Origin: an uncultured Angelakisella sp.
Lineage (GTDB): Bacteria > Bacillota > Clostridia > Oscillospirales > Ruminococcaceae
Reading direction: 5' to 3'
NCBI GenBank assembly: GCA_910585535.1
Contig: CAJUFK010000046.1
Span: 1-22,811 of the forward strand
Length of the DNA stretch: 22,811 bases
Shown: piece after piece, positions 7,201 through 14,248 of the stretch
How the letters are laid out: every line of letters starts with the position of its first letter
How positions within the stretch are numbered: position 1 is the stretch's first letter
Translations under genes and position numbers: made by a program
Notes under the pieces: generated by a model
What the model saw: only the letters and a program-made list of their open reading frames with translations
The model's database searches: none
What the model was told of the DNA's origin: nothing

Positions 7201-7540
7201 CATTGGCGGGTATCCGTATCTCATGGTCCAGATTGTCGTTCCGGACAAGGCCCCCATCGAGCCCCTGCTTGCCCGATATACGGGAAAGCCCGTCCCGGTG
7301 GAGATCCAGATGGTTCCCTTTTCCTGGGCGCAGCTGAAAAAGGCGGAGGCGGACATCAACGCCTTTCTGCGGGAAAACCCGGAGATCAAGGTCTACCGCA
7401 CCTCGCCGTTTTATAACGAGGTACCGGTCCAGGTGCCGGAGGACAACCAAAAGCTGCGGGATTTTATCGAGGCTTACCCGGTAAAGGATATATTCCGGGT
7501 CAGTGTTTACCCGGATGGGCCTCCGCTCAACCCGGATTGA
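4226..7540 (+). CDS. BlaR1/MecR1-type M56 membrane metallopeptidase with long repeated ectodomain, 1104 aa
   Basis: Residues 1-310 form the M56 sensor-transducer: membrane segments near 12-32, 40-62, 113-135 and 288-306, with zinc motif HEETH at 188-192 and the conserved DMEMSCDEAV at 227-236 that normally supplies the third ligand. This part should cleave the BlaI-family repressor encoded just upstream. The remaining 800 residues, predicted outside the membrane, are much longer than the roughly 250-residue penicillin-binding sensor of classical BlaR1, and I see no SxxK/SxN/KTG set. They include a tandem repeat (about 465-545 and 575-655), each with an AYYxY motif, a Tyr/Glu-rich segment and an EIRNI end. 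Two further domains follow; the last (about 955-1104) begins LERFKVENIP. The ligand is therefore probably not a beta-lactam bound by acylation. The start ATG overlaps the repressor stop. Confidence 0.88.
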   Translation: MSIPVSWFIQILNMSIGAAWAALLVMAGRMLLRRAPKFISYALWSVVLFRLVCPISFTSVLSLMPQPQTIPQEIIYAPQPEIESGFRFFDQTVNRSLPPATPAASANPVQLWLEIGSLVWQAGMVLMLAYCVISYLRFRGRLREAVLREGNVWESDRIPTAFVLGFLRPKIYLPLGLTEEERRYILCHEETHIRRKDHLIKPLALLLLCVHWFNPVLWAAYFLLCRDMEMSCDEAVMKTLGPDVRKGYSSSLLAVSQRQNGLVTPLAFGENDVKSRIQNVLRYKKPALWALAAAAALGLILAFCLISNPKETEWVALSSQKGLTCPEPEEGERLLVERQGSGSVSLEDREQVKRLVELTAALEVGKEPLPAEERSADWELRFTFGQYDPATAESLALCFTKTQVWGETGGERGQCYPLRESSGLFRMVEEYTFLLDPGEVGEYQVGFQEIREGQAGQYVLVTEPMVGSRLASLLLDGNLTEEKPGSIPPADNYLFINMGRPGTAYYLYEAGGRFFMERPEDYRLELTQETYGEIRNIWRTIAHREAPDETNGVYTGYEETVEGRRLRKFTYYQADVAPRLAELILTGKDVPLNPLEKVVPVDSFLRVEIREPGNAYYIYQEDGHYYAERLTDYRVELSWDAYQEIRNIYLDAAEDGIASEGLSFYADGHWNEIGRVGVQGYFEAFTAQNIPEELRIQSFTLGEITPMAVSADGNEFAVCFLWDYDTSEASRWISANGNGVPTEKGWHWTENYQEFRFRRTAGNLYTIVGIGTGGGGQGLEPISSSNTPATAAKNVLNQLLSCTQQQAEELDAALTQNFTTAIQSNEAGRMAGNGNVTDYLTKRFGSLMTGKCIEMIVANRTYYQVVKVTNSRGADIRPQGLQLTRRAGEKEIYDFSAELRTAGGDLAATVQGNLTMEQEGDSWKASRVTVTVTEAAPPAGETAADPLERFKVENIPNAFSNDNFDTVDALRDYLLENLTEEQYSVISCQRDAIGGYPYLMVQIVVPDKAPIEPLLARYTGKPVPVEIQMVPFSWAQLKKAEADINAFLRENPEIKVYRTSPFYNEVPVQVPEDNQKLRDFIEAYPVKDIFRVSVYPDGPPLNPD

Positions 7541-7573
7541 CGCCAGCGGAATAACCGAAGGGGGAGATGATAG

Positions 7574-8239
7574 TTGACTAAGAAAAAAGCATACGGGATC
7601 ATGGCCTTTGCTGCGATCTGCTGTGTTGTCATGGCATTTATCGAAACGGTCGTCGAGCCGGCGTATCCTGTCAAATCGGCGATGAAGGTGGCCGTTTTCC
7701 TGCTCCTTCCCCTTATTATCGCAAAAGCGGCCGGGATCAGGCTGTTTGACGGCTCCTTTGAATTGGACCGGAAAAGTGTCGTTTCTCTACTGACCCTTGG
7801 GCTTGTGATCTATGGGGGAATCATCGGTGCGTATGCCCTGACCCAAAATCTCTTTGATTATGGGTCGCTGGTCCAGGCTCTCTCCACCGATCAAAAGGTC
7901 GGCAATGGCAGTTTTTGGGGGGTGGCTTTCTATATCTCCTTCTGCAATTCCTTTCTGGAGGAATTTTTCTTTCGCCTTGTGGCCTTTCTGGAATTATCCA
8001 AACACGCGGCCAAAAGGACGGCCTATGCTTTCAGCTCGGTTCTCTTTGCCCTTTACCACGTGGCGATGATCGGGACCTCCTTCCCGCCTCTGCTGCTGGC
8101 GCTGTGTTTGATGGGGCTGGCGGCCGGGGGGCTCATCTTTGACTATTTGGACGGCAGAAAAGGGAACCTTTACAGCTCGTGGGTGGTCCATATGTTTGCG
8201 GACTTTGCCATTATGACCATCTGGTATCTCCATCTCTAA
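7574..8239 (+). CDS. CPBP-family intramembrane glutamic endopeptidase (CAAX protease-like), 221 aa
   Basis: A multi-pass membrane protein with the motifs of the CPBP/Abi family: EEFFFR at 129-134 (paired Glu and Arg), a conserved His in FALYHVAM at 162, and a final His in SSWVVHMFADF at 206. Hydrophobic segments lie near 9-26, 38-52, 70-90, 114-128, 150-165, 171-190 and 203-220. The start is TTG at 7574 behind GGGGGAGA at 7560-7567; the first ATG inside the frame lacks a good ribosome binding site. It follows the BlaR1-like gene by 33 nt and probably shares its transcript, ending at the terminator at 8250-8294. The family includes prenyl-protein proteases and bacteriocin self-immunity proteins. 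The context suggests it is part of the BlaI-controlled response; its substrate is unknown. Confidence 0.88.
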   Translation: MTKKKAYGIMAFAAICCVVMAFIETVVEPAYPVKSAMKVAVFLLLPLIIAKAAGIRLFDGSFELDRKSVVSLLTLGLVIYGGIIGAYALTQNLFDYGSLVQALSTDQKVGNGSFWGVAFYISFCNSFLEEFFFRLVAFLELSKHAAKRTAYAFSSVLFALYHVAMIGTSFPPLLLALCLMGLAAGGLIFDYLDGRKGNLYSSWVVHMFADFAIMTIWYLHL

Positions 8240-8249
8240 GCCAAAAACG

Positions 8250-8294
8250 GCGGCATGACCTTCCCGAAGCAGGGAAGACCATGCCGCTCTTTTT
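8250..8294. terminator. Terminator between convergent CPBP gene and 8293-8883 gene
   Basis: GCGGCATG at 8250-8257 pairs with CATGCCGC at 8280-8287, and an inner CTTCCC/GGGAAG stem closes a short loop. TCTTTTT follows. The T-run serves plus-strand transcription; the stem may also serve the minus-strand gene. Confidence 0.85.
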
Positions 8295-8883
8295 ATATTA
8301 CATCGTGGGAAAGGATCTCGAACTCGATGGGGGCGTCCAGGGCCAAAAGCTCCGCCTCCAGATCCAGGCCCATGTAGTCCTGCTCCTCGCCGTCCTCATT
8401 CCCGGTACAGCGGAGGCCCCAAAGGATCTGGTAGTACCGGGTGATCTCCGGGCTGTCCAGGGGGAGAAAGTCCTCCACCCATTCCTTGCCGTTGTGGTGC
8501 TTGTACCGGAACCGCCCGTCTTTGATGTGGTATGCGAACCCCCGGCTGTCCCGGTAGATATACTGATAGCTTTCGTCGCCTACATAGTAATTTCCGGTGA
8601 GATACCTGATGTCAGGGAAGGCGCCCTCCTCCGACATCAGGTCGTCGCTTTCCGGGTCCAGGTAGTTGCGCCAGAGGATCTCCTCCGCCAGGCGGATCAT
8701 CTCCTCCCGCCGGGCGGCCAGGGCTTGGTACTCCTCTTGGGTGATGCCGTCATCCAGCTTGACCCGGGGTTTCATCCTGTCCTCCAGGGTGATGTAGGTG
8801 TTTTCAGTGTTTTCCCGTTCAAAAACCAGAAGATGAGGGCGGACTCCCTCCTTCTTGCGCTGGAAACGCTTGAAAAAGCCCAT
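8293..8883 (-). CDS. Hypothetical protein, 196 aa
   Basis: Family not recognised. It starts at ATG 8883 with AAGGAGG upstream and a clear promoter at 8910-8938. The N-terminus MGFFKRFQRKKEG is basic with few hydrophobic residues and is not a signal peptide. The middle has a charged helix (EEYQALAARREEMIRLAEEILWRNY at about 50-74). The rest is rich in Tyr, Asp and Glu, with a probable beta-rich segment (GNYYVGDESYQYIYRDSRGFAYHIKDGRF, about 96-124). Length and composition suggest a soluble cytoplasmic protein. It is monocistronic, convergent with the CPBP gene and divergent from cwlD, with a stop inside the shared terminator T-run. Base composition matches the surrounding chromosome. Confidence 0.78.
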   Translation of the reverse strand: MGFFKRFQRKKEGVRPHLLVFERENTENTYITLEDRMKPRVKLDDGITQEEYQALAARREEMIRLAEEILWRNYLDPESDDLMSEEGAFPDIRYLTGNYYVGDESYQYIYRDSRGFAYHIKDGRFRYKHHNGKEWVEDFLPLDSPEITRYYQILWGLRCTGNEDGEEQDYMGLDLEAELLALDAPIEFEILSHDVI

Positions 8884-8909
8884 AACTTTCCAAAACCTCC
8901 TTTTTCTCC

Positions 8910-8938
8910 ATTATAAGGCCCTTTCCCGAAAAAATCAA
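8910..8938 (-). promoter_or_regulatory. Promoter of the 8293-8883 gene
   Basis: On the minus strand, TTGATT (8938-8933) and a perfect TATAAT (8915-8910) are 17 nt apart, about 27 nt upstream of the start codon and just ahead of the AAGGAGG ribosome binding site. This fits the housekeeping sigma factor. Confidence 0.8.
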
Positions 8939-8993
8939 CCTTTTACCCCACCCGGGAAATGACAGGTCACCTTTTTACCCTTCGCAAAAACGG

Positions 8994-9022
8994 GCATAAA
9001 AGGCCTTGTCCCGTTCATATGA
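8994..9022 (+). promoter_or_regulatory. Possible sporulation sigma-G-type promoter of cwlD
   Basis: GCATA at 8994-8998 and CATATGA at 9016-9022 are 17 nt apart, resembling the forespore sigma-G consensus as I recall it. The start site would fall very near the ribosome binding site, giving an extremely short leader, so this is tentative. Confidence 0.35.
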
Positions 9023-9045
9023 CTTCCAAGGAGGGGGATGATACC

Positions 9046-9804
9046 ATGAGATCTCGTTACAGAAGATTCTTTGCTGTTGCGCTTGGAGGGATGGCCGCAG
9101 CGGGGGCAGTATTCGGGGCCTTTCGGATCCTGGACCGCACCCTGGAGAACCGGGCAGTAGGTTTGCCCACCACCACCCGGCCGGTAGTGATCCTGGACCC
9201 CGGCCACGGGGGGATGGATGGCGGCGCGGAGGGGAATGGCATCATCGAGAAGAATGTAAACCTTGTCATTGCCCACAAGGTCCGGGAGTTCTGCACCCTT
9301 TTTGGCTTTGAGGTAAAAATGACCCGGGAGACGGATGTTTCCATCCACGACGAGGGAAAAACCACCATCCGGTCCCAAAAGAACTCCGACCTGAAAAACC
9401 GGCTGAAGCTGATGACCGCAAACCCCAGTTCGGTGGCGGTGAGTATTCATCTAAACAAGTTCCCCCAGTCCCGGATCAAGGGGGCCCAGGTGTTTTACGC
9501 CCCAAAATCCCCAGGGAGCGAAGAACTGGCGCAGATCGTCCAGGACAACTTCCGGGGGCTTCTCCAGCCGGAAAACACCCGGCAGATAAAAAAGGCTGAC
9601 AGCGCCCTCTTTTTGTTATATAATAATACTGTCACCCCTGCCGTCCTGGTGGAGTGCGGCTTCCTTTCCAACCCGGAGGAAGCAGCCCTGTTAAGCTCGG
9701 AGGACTACCAGGACCGGGTGGCTTTCGCCATCTGCTGCTCCCTGCTGGAGTTTTACGATGGCAGCTTTGAGGAAGACGCTTCCGATGATGCGATTGCTTC
9801 CTAG
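9046..9804 (+). CDS. cwlD: N-acetylmuramoyl-L-alanine amidase, CwlD-like (Amidase_3), 252 aa
   Basis: A zinc amidase that cleaves the lactyl-amide bond between N-acetylmuramic acid and L-alanine in peptidoglycan. In spore formers CwlD starts muramic-lactam formation in the spore cortex, allowing germination enzymes to recognise it. Visible family residues are ILDPGHGGMDGG with His54, Glu68 in GIIEKNVNL, His135 in VSIHLN, and the catalytic Glu203 in VLVECGFLSN. Residues 8-25 form a single N-terminal membrane or signal segment, so the enzyme acts outside the membrane of its cell. The frame is open from 8959, but ATG at 9046 is preceded by AAGGAGG at 9028-9034, and length then fits CwlD (about 240 aa). 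A 148-aa unknown gene and radA follow in the same direction. The acidic tail (EEDASDD) looks dispensable. Confidence 0.88.
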   Translation: MRSRYRRFFAVALGGMAAAGAVFGAFRILDRTLENRAVGLPTTTRPVVILDPGHGGMDGGAEGNGIIEKNVNLVIAHKVREFCTLFGFEVKMTRETDVSIHDEGKTTIRSQKNSDLKNRLKLMTANPSSVAVSIHLNKFPQSRIKGAQVFYAPKSPGSEELAQIVQDNFRGLLQPENTRQIKKADSALFLLYNNTVTPAVLVECGFLSNPEEAALLSSEDYQDRVAFAICCSLLEFYDGSFEEDASDDAIAS

Positions 9805-9822
9805 GAAGGATGTGGAACGCCT

Positions 9823-10269
9823 ATGGTTTCGGTCTGGCTGGAGAACAGCGGGGAAGGGCAGCGGCCCTTTTCGCTGCGGCTCTATTCGCCCCCGGAGGAA
9901 CGGGTCCGCCTCCTCTTTCAGCCTCTGCGTCCCTCCGGCTGCCCGGACTGGGACCCCCAATGGGAGGACTGGCACAGCTACCTCTTTCCCCTGGCGGTGG
10001 GATACCGGGATTACGAGGCGCTGCTCAAGGAGTATTTCCTGGTGATGTACCCAACAAAGGACCCGGTGGACGGGAGCCCGGAGACCGCCTTCGATCCCTG
10101 CTCCCCCAACTGGCTGGGCAGAGAGAGCTGGGAAAAGCTCGCGGCCATCCTGCATCGGGACCTGGAACGGGTCCCCAGGAAGCGGCGGAACTTTTACGAT
10201 GCCTTTCTCCGGTGGCTGGAGGCGGCGCTCCAGCATACCGACATCATTGTTACAGAAGGAAATCAGTAG
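9823..10269 (+). CDS. Hypothetical protein between cwlD and radA, 148 aa
   Basis: Family not recognised. ATG at 9823 is the only possible start in this frame, because a stop lies in frame at 9802-9804; the ribosome binding site AGGAAGG is rather far upstream. The protein has no signal peptide or membrane helix. It is rich in Trp, Pro and Arg, with WDPQWEDWHSYLFPLAVGYRDYEALLKEYFLV at about 43-74 and a basic stretch RDLERVPRKRRNFYDAFLRWLEAAL near 112-136. It lies 18 nt after cwlD and 37 nt before radA, so co-transcription with one or both is likely. Another open frame on the same strand (9810-10316) has a frame-shifted, low-complexity look and is judged a shadow of this one. No function is inferred. 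Confidence 0.65.
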   Translation: MVSVWLENSGEGQRPFSLRLYSPPEERVRLLFQPLRPSGCPDWDPQWEDWHSYLFPLAVGYRDYEALLKEYFLVMYPTKDPVDGSPETAFDPCSPNWLGRESWEKLAAILHRDLERVPRKRRNFYDAFLRWLEAALQHTDIIVTEGNQ

Positions 10270-10306
10270 GGGTGGGGAGAGGCCACTGTGAAGGAGAAGA
10301 AACAAA

Positions 10307-11698
10307 ATGGCAGTAAAAAGCAAGGCAAAAACCATTTATGTCTGTACCCAGTGCGGATGTGAGGCCCCTAAATGGCAGGGGAAGTGCCCCGACTGCGGCA
10401 GCTGGAACACCTTTGTGGAGGAGACCCGAACGACCGGGGGCCCCGCCGCCAAGGCCGCCGCGTCGGAGCGCCGGGCCGCCCCCGCCAAGGTAAAGCCTCT
10501 GGCGGAGGTTTCCGCCGACGAATCGGTGCGGTACCGCACCGGAATGAAGGAGCTGGACCGGGTCCTTGGAGGCGGCATCGTCCCTGGGGCGGCCATCCTG
10601 GTCTGCGGTGACCCGGGGATCGGCAAGTCCACCATCCTGCTGCAAATGTGCCGCACCATCGACCCCGGCCTGCGGGTGCTGTATGTATCCGGGGAGGAAA
10701 GCCTTCGCCAGGTAAAGCTGCGGGCCAACCGTCTGGAGGTGGCCGGGGGGAACGTCCTCCTTACCTCCACCACCGACGCCGAAGAGATCTACGAGACCAT
10801 CCTGGCGGAAAAACCGGATGTGGTGGTGGTGGATTCCATCCAGACCATCTCTCTTTCCGCCATCACTTCCTCATCGGGAAGCGTGACCCAGGTCCGGGAA
10901 TGTACCCAGCTGCTCATCAACGCCTGTAAAGGGAACGAGATCCCTTTGTTTATCGTAGGACACGTAAACAAGGACGGGGGTATCGCCGGCCCCAAAGTGC
11001 TGGAGCATATGGTGGACACCGTTCTTTATTTCGAGGGGGACCGGAACCTCTCCTACCGTATTCTGCGGGCCATTAAAAACCGGTTTGGTTCCACCAACGA
11101 GATCGGGGTCTTTGAGATGAGCGGCAACGGCCTGGCCGAGGTGGAAAACCCATCAGAAATGCTTCTTACCGGCCGTCCCCTGGATGTATCCGGCACCTGT
11201 ATCACCTGCCTGATGGAGGGGACCCGGCCCATTTTGGTGGAGGTTCAGGCCCTTATCGCCAAAACCAGCTTTGGCAATCCCCGGCGGGTGCCCACCGGTT
11301 TTGATTACAACCGCACCGCCCTGCTTATCGCCGTGCTGGAAAAGCGGGGGGGATATTTCATGGGAAATCTGGATGTGTTCCTGAATGTAGCAGGGGGAAT
11401 GCGGATCGACGATCCGGGAGCAGACCTGGCGGTGGCGCTTAGTATGGTATCCAACCTGCTGGACAAGCCCATCGACTCCCGGCTCCTGGCCCTGGGGGAG
11501 GTAGGACTGGCTGGGGAGGTCCGGTCCGCCAGCCTGGTCCATCAGCGGATCGGAGAGGCTTACCGTTTGGGCTTTACTACCTTTGTCCTTCCCAAAAGCA
11601 ATCTGCGCACCATCGACCAAAATCAGTACCCCGGGGCGGTGTTCCACGGGGTAAGCAGCATCAGTGAGGCGTTTCGCGGCTTGCAGATGGGGCGGTAG
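10307..11698 (+). CDS. radA: DNA repair protein RadA (Sms), 463 aa
   Basis: A RecA-like ATPase that promotes branch migration of recombination intermediates. All parts of the family are present: a four-Cys zinc finger at residues 13-30 (CTQC...CPDC), Walker A GDPGIGKST at 101-109, Walker B VVVVDS at 172-177, the RadA-specific KNRFGSTNE at 257-265, and a C-terminal Lon-protease-like domain from about 300 (VEVQALIAKTSFGNPRR onward, then GGMRIDDPGADLAVALS). Length fits the family (about 455 aa). ATG at 10307 has AAGGAG upstream. The last 38 bp overlap, on the opposite strand, a small Cys-rich gene. The terminator at 11929-11972 is the next plus-strand stop signal. Confidence 0.96.
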   Translation: MAVKSKAKTIYVCTQCGCEAPKWQGKCPDCGSWNTFVEETRTTGGPAAKAAASERRAAPAKVKPLAEVSADESVRYRTGMKELDRVLGGGIVPGAAILVCGDPGIGKSTILLQMCRTIDPGLRVLYVSGEESLRQVKLRANRLEVAGGNVLLTSTTDAEEIYETILAEKPDVVVVDSIQTISLSAITSSSGSVTQVRECTQLLINACKGNEIPLFIVGHVNKDGGIAGPKVLEHMVDTVLYFEGDRNLSYRILRAIKNRFGSTNEIGVFEMSGNGLAEVENPSEMLLTGRPLDVSGTCITCLMEGTRPILVEVQALIAKTSFGNPRRVPTGFDYNRTALLIAVLEKRGGYFMGNLDVFLNVAGGMRIDDPGADLAVALSMVSNLLDKPIDSRLLALGEVGLAGEVRSASLVHQRIGEAYRLGFTTFVLPKSNLRTIDQNQYPGAVFHGVSSISEAFRGLQMGR

Positions 11699-11837
11699 CG
11701 CCATCCCCGGAAGGTTCCAGGTAGATACAGCGGTTCTCCAAGGGTCCTTGGGGATTGGGGATCTGGCAGGGATGCTCCAGCATACAATAACCGTCCTGCT
11801 GATGGACGCACTTTTCGCTGCAAACGATAAGATTCAC
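11661..11837 (-). CDS. Small Cys-rich protein, 58 aa, antisense to the radA 3' end
   Basis: GTG at 11837 is preceded by a strong AGGAGGTG ribosome binding site with about 7-nt spacing. The product begins VNLIVCSEKCVHQQDGYCML and has five Cys (residues 6, 10, 18, 24, 37), with spacing C-x3-C-x7-C-x5-C-x12-C. It resembles small clostridial proteins that public annotations often call 'hydroxymyristoyl-ACP dehydratase', almost certainly a misnomer; this likeness is recalled, not searched. The Cys pattern suggests metal binding. The C-terminal tail after about residue 42 lies over the end of radA and is poor in structure. The gene is below common length cut-offs. A longer frame over the same bases (11623-11925) lacks the ribosome binding site and is rejected. 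Confidence 0.65.
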   Translation of the reverse strand: MNLIVCSEKCVHQQDGYCMLEHPCQIPNPQGPLENRCIYLEPSGDGATAPSASRETPH

Positions 11838-11928
11838 CGGAAAACACCTCCTGCCCCATAGTTTCCTTTTGCCGCGGCGATTTATTCCGCAAAAAATTTT
11901 CTTCTTCTGCGGTCATATTTTCCAACTG

Positions 11929-11972
11929 TCCCGGAAAACTATCTGATGAATGGGTAGTTTTCCGGGATTTTT
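11929..11972 (+). terminator. Intrinsic terminator downstream of radA
   Basis: TCCCGGAAAACTA at 11929-11941 pairs perfectly over 13 bp with 11955-11967, across a 13-nt loop, and is followed by TTTTT. It ends radA transcription before the adaptor-permease genes, or acts as an attenuator in their leader. Confidence 0.88.
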
Positions 11973-12019
11973 ATAAGCCGGTTCCATGACCAGGGTCCGG
12001 TTTTTAAGGAGGAGAAGGG

Positions 12020-13066
12020 ATGAACAGAAGGAAAAAACTGGCCCTGGCCGGGGTGCTGGGGGCTGTGATCCTAGGGATAGGGTCGCTGCCCGGATTGATC
12101 CTGGGGCAGGTGCAGCATTACCAGGTAGTTTCGCCTCAAACCGTCCTCTACCGATCCAGCATTCAATGCGAAGGGACTGTTTATCCGGGGGAAGGCTATG
12201 ATCTGTTGGCTTCGGGGCTGTATCAGGTAGAGGAACGGTTCGCCTCCTTGGGGGATCAGGTGGCCCAGGGAGAAGTGCTGGCGATGCTCGCTCCGGTGGA
12301 TCAAACCAAGGAAGCGGTACTGTACCTACAAACCCAAGGGCGGGGCCTCAGCGGGTCGGAGAAAGATGACAAAATGTTGGCTTTGGCCCAAGCCTACGGC
12401 CTGGAAGGGGACGCTCTGCCGGATCTGGGAACGCTGCTGCTGACCCCGGAGGGGAGGGAAGGGGAGAGGATACCGGTGACCTCCCCGGTAACAGGGACCC
12501 TTACCAAAGAGATCCCCACCCCTGGCAGCATCGTAAAGCCAGGGGCCGTGATCTGCGGGGTGGAGGGACAAGAAAACTGTTTCGCCCTCCTCACCGTGGG
12601 GGAGAAGGAGGCCGCCAACCTTTCGGAGGGAGATGAGGTGATCCTGGCAGGGGAGGGGGTTGGTCTGGTCTCGGCCTCCGGGGTCCTTACCAAAATCTAC
12701 CCCGGAACCCGGAAGGAACTCAGTGGAACCTCGGTCCGCCGGGTGGTGGACGTGGAGGTGGCGATTCTGGCCGAAAGCCAAACGATCCGGCCGGGTTTTG
12801 GTGTAAAGGCTCAAATCTTCACAGAGGATGAGCAGCAAATCATGATTCTTCCCTACGAATCGGTAGGACAGGACGACACGGATAACAGCGAATACGTCAT
12901 GGTGGCGGGAAAGTACCGCCTGGAAAAGCGCCCCATTACCACTGGCCGGGAAACCTTGGAGGGGGTGGAGATCCTTTCCGGGCTGTCCTTGGAGGATCTG
13001 GTCACCGTTTCTGACGGAAAAGAGGAACGGGCAGAACGTTATTTTTTGGAAATGGAGGGAGGCTGA
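12020..13066 (+). CDS. MacA/HlyD-like membrane-fusion adaptor of an ABC-type exporter, 348 aa
   Basis: One N-terminal membrane segment (residues 8-30) anchors an extracytoplasmic protein with periplasmic-adaptor organisation. A first lipoyl half is visible in VEERFASLGDQVAQGEVLAML at about 71-91 and the second half in PVTSPVTGTLTKEIPTPGSIVKPGAVICGV near 151-181. A short helical hairpin lies between (about 96-130), and beta-barrel and membrane-proximal parts follow, including VTVSDG near the end. ATG at 12020 has AAGGAGGAG upstream. Its stop is directly followed by the start of the permease gene, so the two are co-translated. By family role it would couple a MacB-like transporter to substrate export or surface release. 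The substrate is not evident. This is a Gram-positive variant with a short hairpin. Confidence 0.8.
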   Translation: MNRRKKLALAGVLGAVILGIGSLPGLILGQVQHYQVVSPQTVLYRSSIQCEGTVYPGEGYDLLASGLYQVEERFASLGDQVAQGEVLAMLAPVDQTKEAVLYLQTQGRGLSGSEKDDKMLALAQAYGLEGDALPDLGTLLLTPEGREGERIPVTSPVTGTLTKEIPTPGSIVKPGAVICGVEGQENCFALLTVGEKEAANLSEGDEVILAGEGVGLVSASGVLTKIYPGTRKELSGTSVRRVVDVEVAILAESQTIRPGFGVKAQIFTEDEQQIMILPYESVGQDDTDNSEYVMVAGKYRLEKRPITTGRETLEGVEILSGLSLEDLVTVSDGKEERAERYFLEMEGG

Positions 13067-14248
13067 ATGGAAATCTTCCGGGCAGCGATGAAAAGCCTTG
13101 TCCAAAAACGTTCCCAGCTTTCCCTGACCATCTGGGGCATCGCCATAGGGGTCTTTTCGGTGCTGACCATCTCCACCATCGGTGGAGCAGGGGAAGCGGT
13201 TATCAACGAGGAACTGGAAAAGCTGGGGTTTGACTGTGTGACCGTCTCTGCTGCCCAGGAAGAACTAAACACCCTCTCCAGCGGGGATCTTCCCGTAATA
13301 AATGCCTTGGAGGAGGTCGCTGTCGCCGCCCCTCTCTCCACCGCAATGGGCCGGGCAGTGATGAGGGACTACGCCGGTGAGGTGCTGGTCTGCGGGGTGG
13401 ACCAGTACGCAGATAAGATCATCCACCTGGAACTAAAAAACGGAAGGCTCCTTCAAGAGGGGGATGTGGCTGCCGGGGCCAACGTCTGTGTCATCGATGA
13501 CCAGCTGGCCTACGCCTTCTATCACCGAACCAACATCGTCGGGAAGGAGATTACGGTTACCGTTGACCAGAGGACCGAAACCTTTACTGTAGTCGGAGTG
13601 GTGGATGGGGAGAGCAGCGCCCTGAAAAATCTGGCAGGAAACTATATCCCTTCCTTTTTGTATATCCCTTACACCACCCATCAGTCCCTCACCGGCAACT
13701 CGGCCATCGACCGGCTGTTCGTTAAGGCGGCGGCAAAATCCAGTCCGGAGACAGCGGGGAAACAGGCGGCCTCTCTTTTGAACCGCATAGCTGGATACCG
13801 GAATCTCTACCGGTACGAGGATTTAGCGATCCAAAAAGACCGGCTCCAATCCATCCTTCGCGGGGCGACGCTGGCCCTTTCTGCCATTGGGGGGATCTCC
13901 CTGGTGGTATCCGGATTGAGTATTATGACCCTGATGACCGCTTCGGTGCGGGACCGCACTCGGGAAATCGGAATCAAGCGGGCGGTAGGGGCCAGGACCT
14001 CCCATATCCTCCAGGAGTTTATGGCAGAGGCCGCACTGCTTGCCCTGATGGGGAGTCTTTTGGGGATTTTCGTCAGCGGCAGCCTGTCTGCTGTGGCCCG
14101 ATTGGTCACCGGACTGCCCCTTTCTTTGGAGGGAAAGACCGCTGGCGCCGCTCTTTTATTTTCGGTGGGGATCGGCGGCATTTTCGGGGTGTACCCGGCA
14201 AAGCTTGCCGCCAGACTGAATTCAGTGGAGGCCCTGCGGTATGAATGA
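13067..14248 (+). CDS. ABC transporter permease, MacB/FtsX family, 393 aa
   Basis: The order of parts is that of MacB permeases: first transmembrane helix at about 20-42 (LTIWGIAIGVFSVLTISTIG), an extracytoplasmic MacB_PCD-type domain at about 45-260, and the FtsX domain with three helices near 268-292, 318-345 and 362-382. The conserved cytoplasmic EIGIKRAVGA motif at about 302-311 contacts the ATPase. ATG at 13067 follows the adaptor stop without a gap, with GGAGG upstream. No nucleotide-binding subunit is encoded next to it in this window, and the permease lacks an N-terminal ATPase domain, so it must use an ATPase encoded elsewhere. Downstream, 14249-14632 holds no convincing gene. Confidence 0.9.
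   Translation: MEIFRAAMKSLVQKRSQLSLTIWGIAIGVFSVLTISTIGGAGEAVINEELEKLGFDCVTVSAAQEELNTLSSGDLPVINALEEVAVAAPLSTAMGRAVMRDYAGEVLVCGVDQYADKIIHLELKNGRLLQEGDVAAGANVCVIDDQLAYAFYHRTNIVGKEITVTVDQRTETFTVVGVVDGESSALKNLAGNYIPSFLYIPYTTHQSLTGNSAIDRLFVKAAAKSSPETAGKQAASLLNRIAGYRNLYRYEDLAIQKDRLQSILRGATLALSAIGGISLVVSGLSIMTLMTASVRDRTREIGIKRAVGARTSHILQEFMAEAALLALMGSLLGIFVSGSLSAVARLVTGLPLSLEGKTAGAALLFSVGIGGIFGVYPAKLAARLNSVEALRYE

Noticed and set aside
11623..11925. 100-aa open frame on the minus strand over the Cys-rich gene
   Set aside because: It lacks a ribosome binding site; the GTG-started frame at 11661-11837 has a strong one and a Cys pattern.
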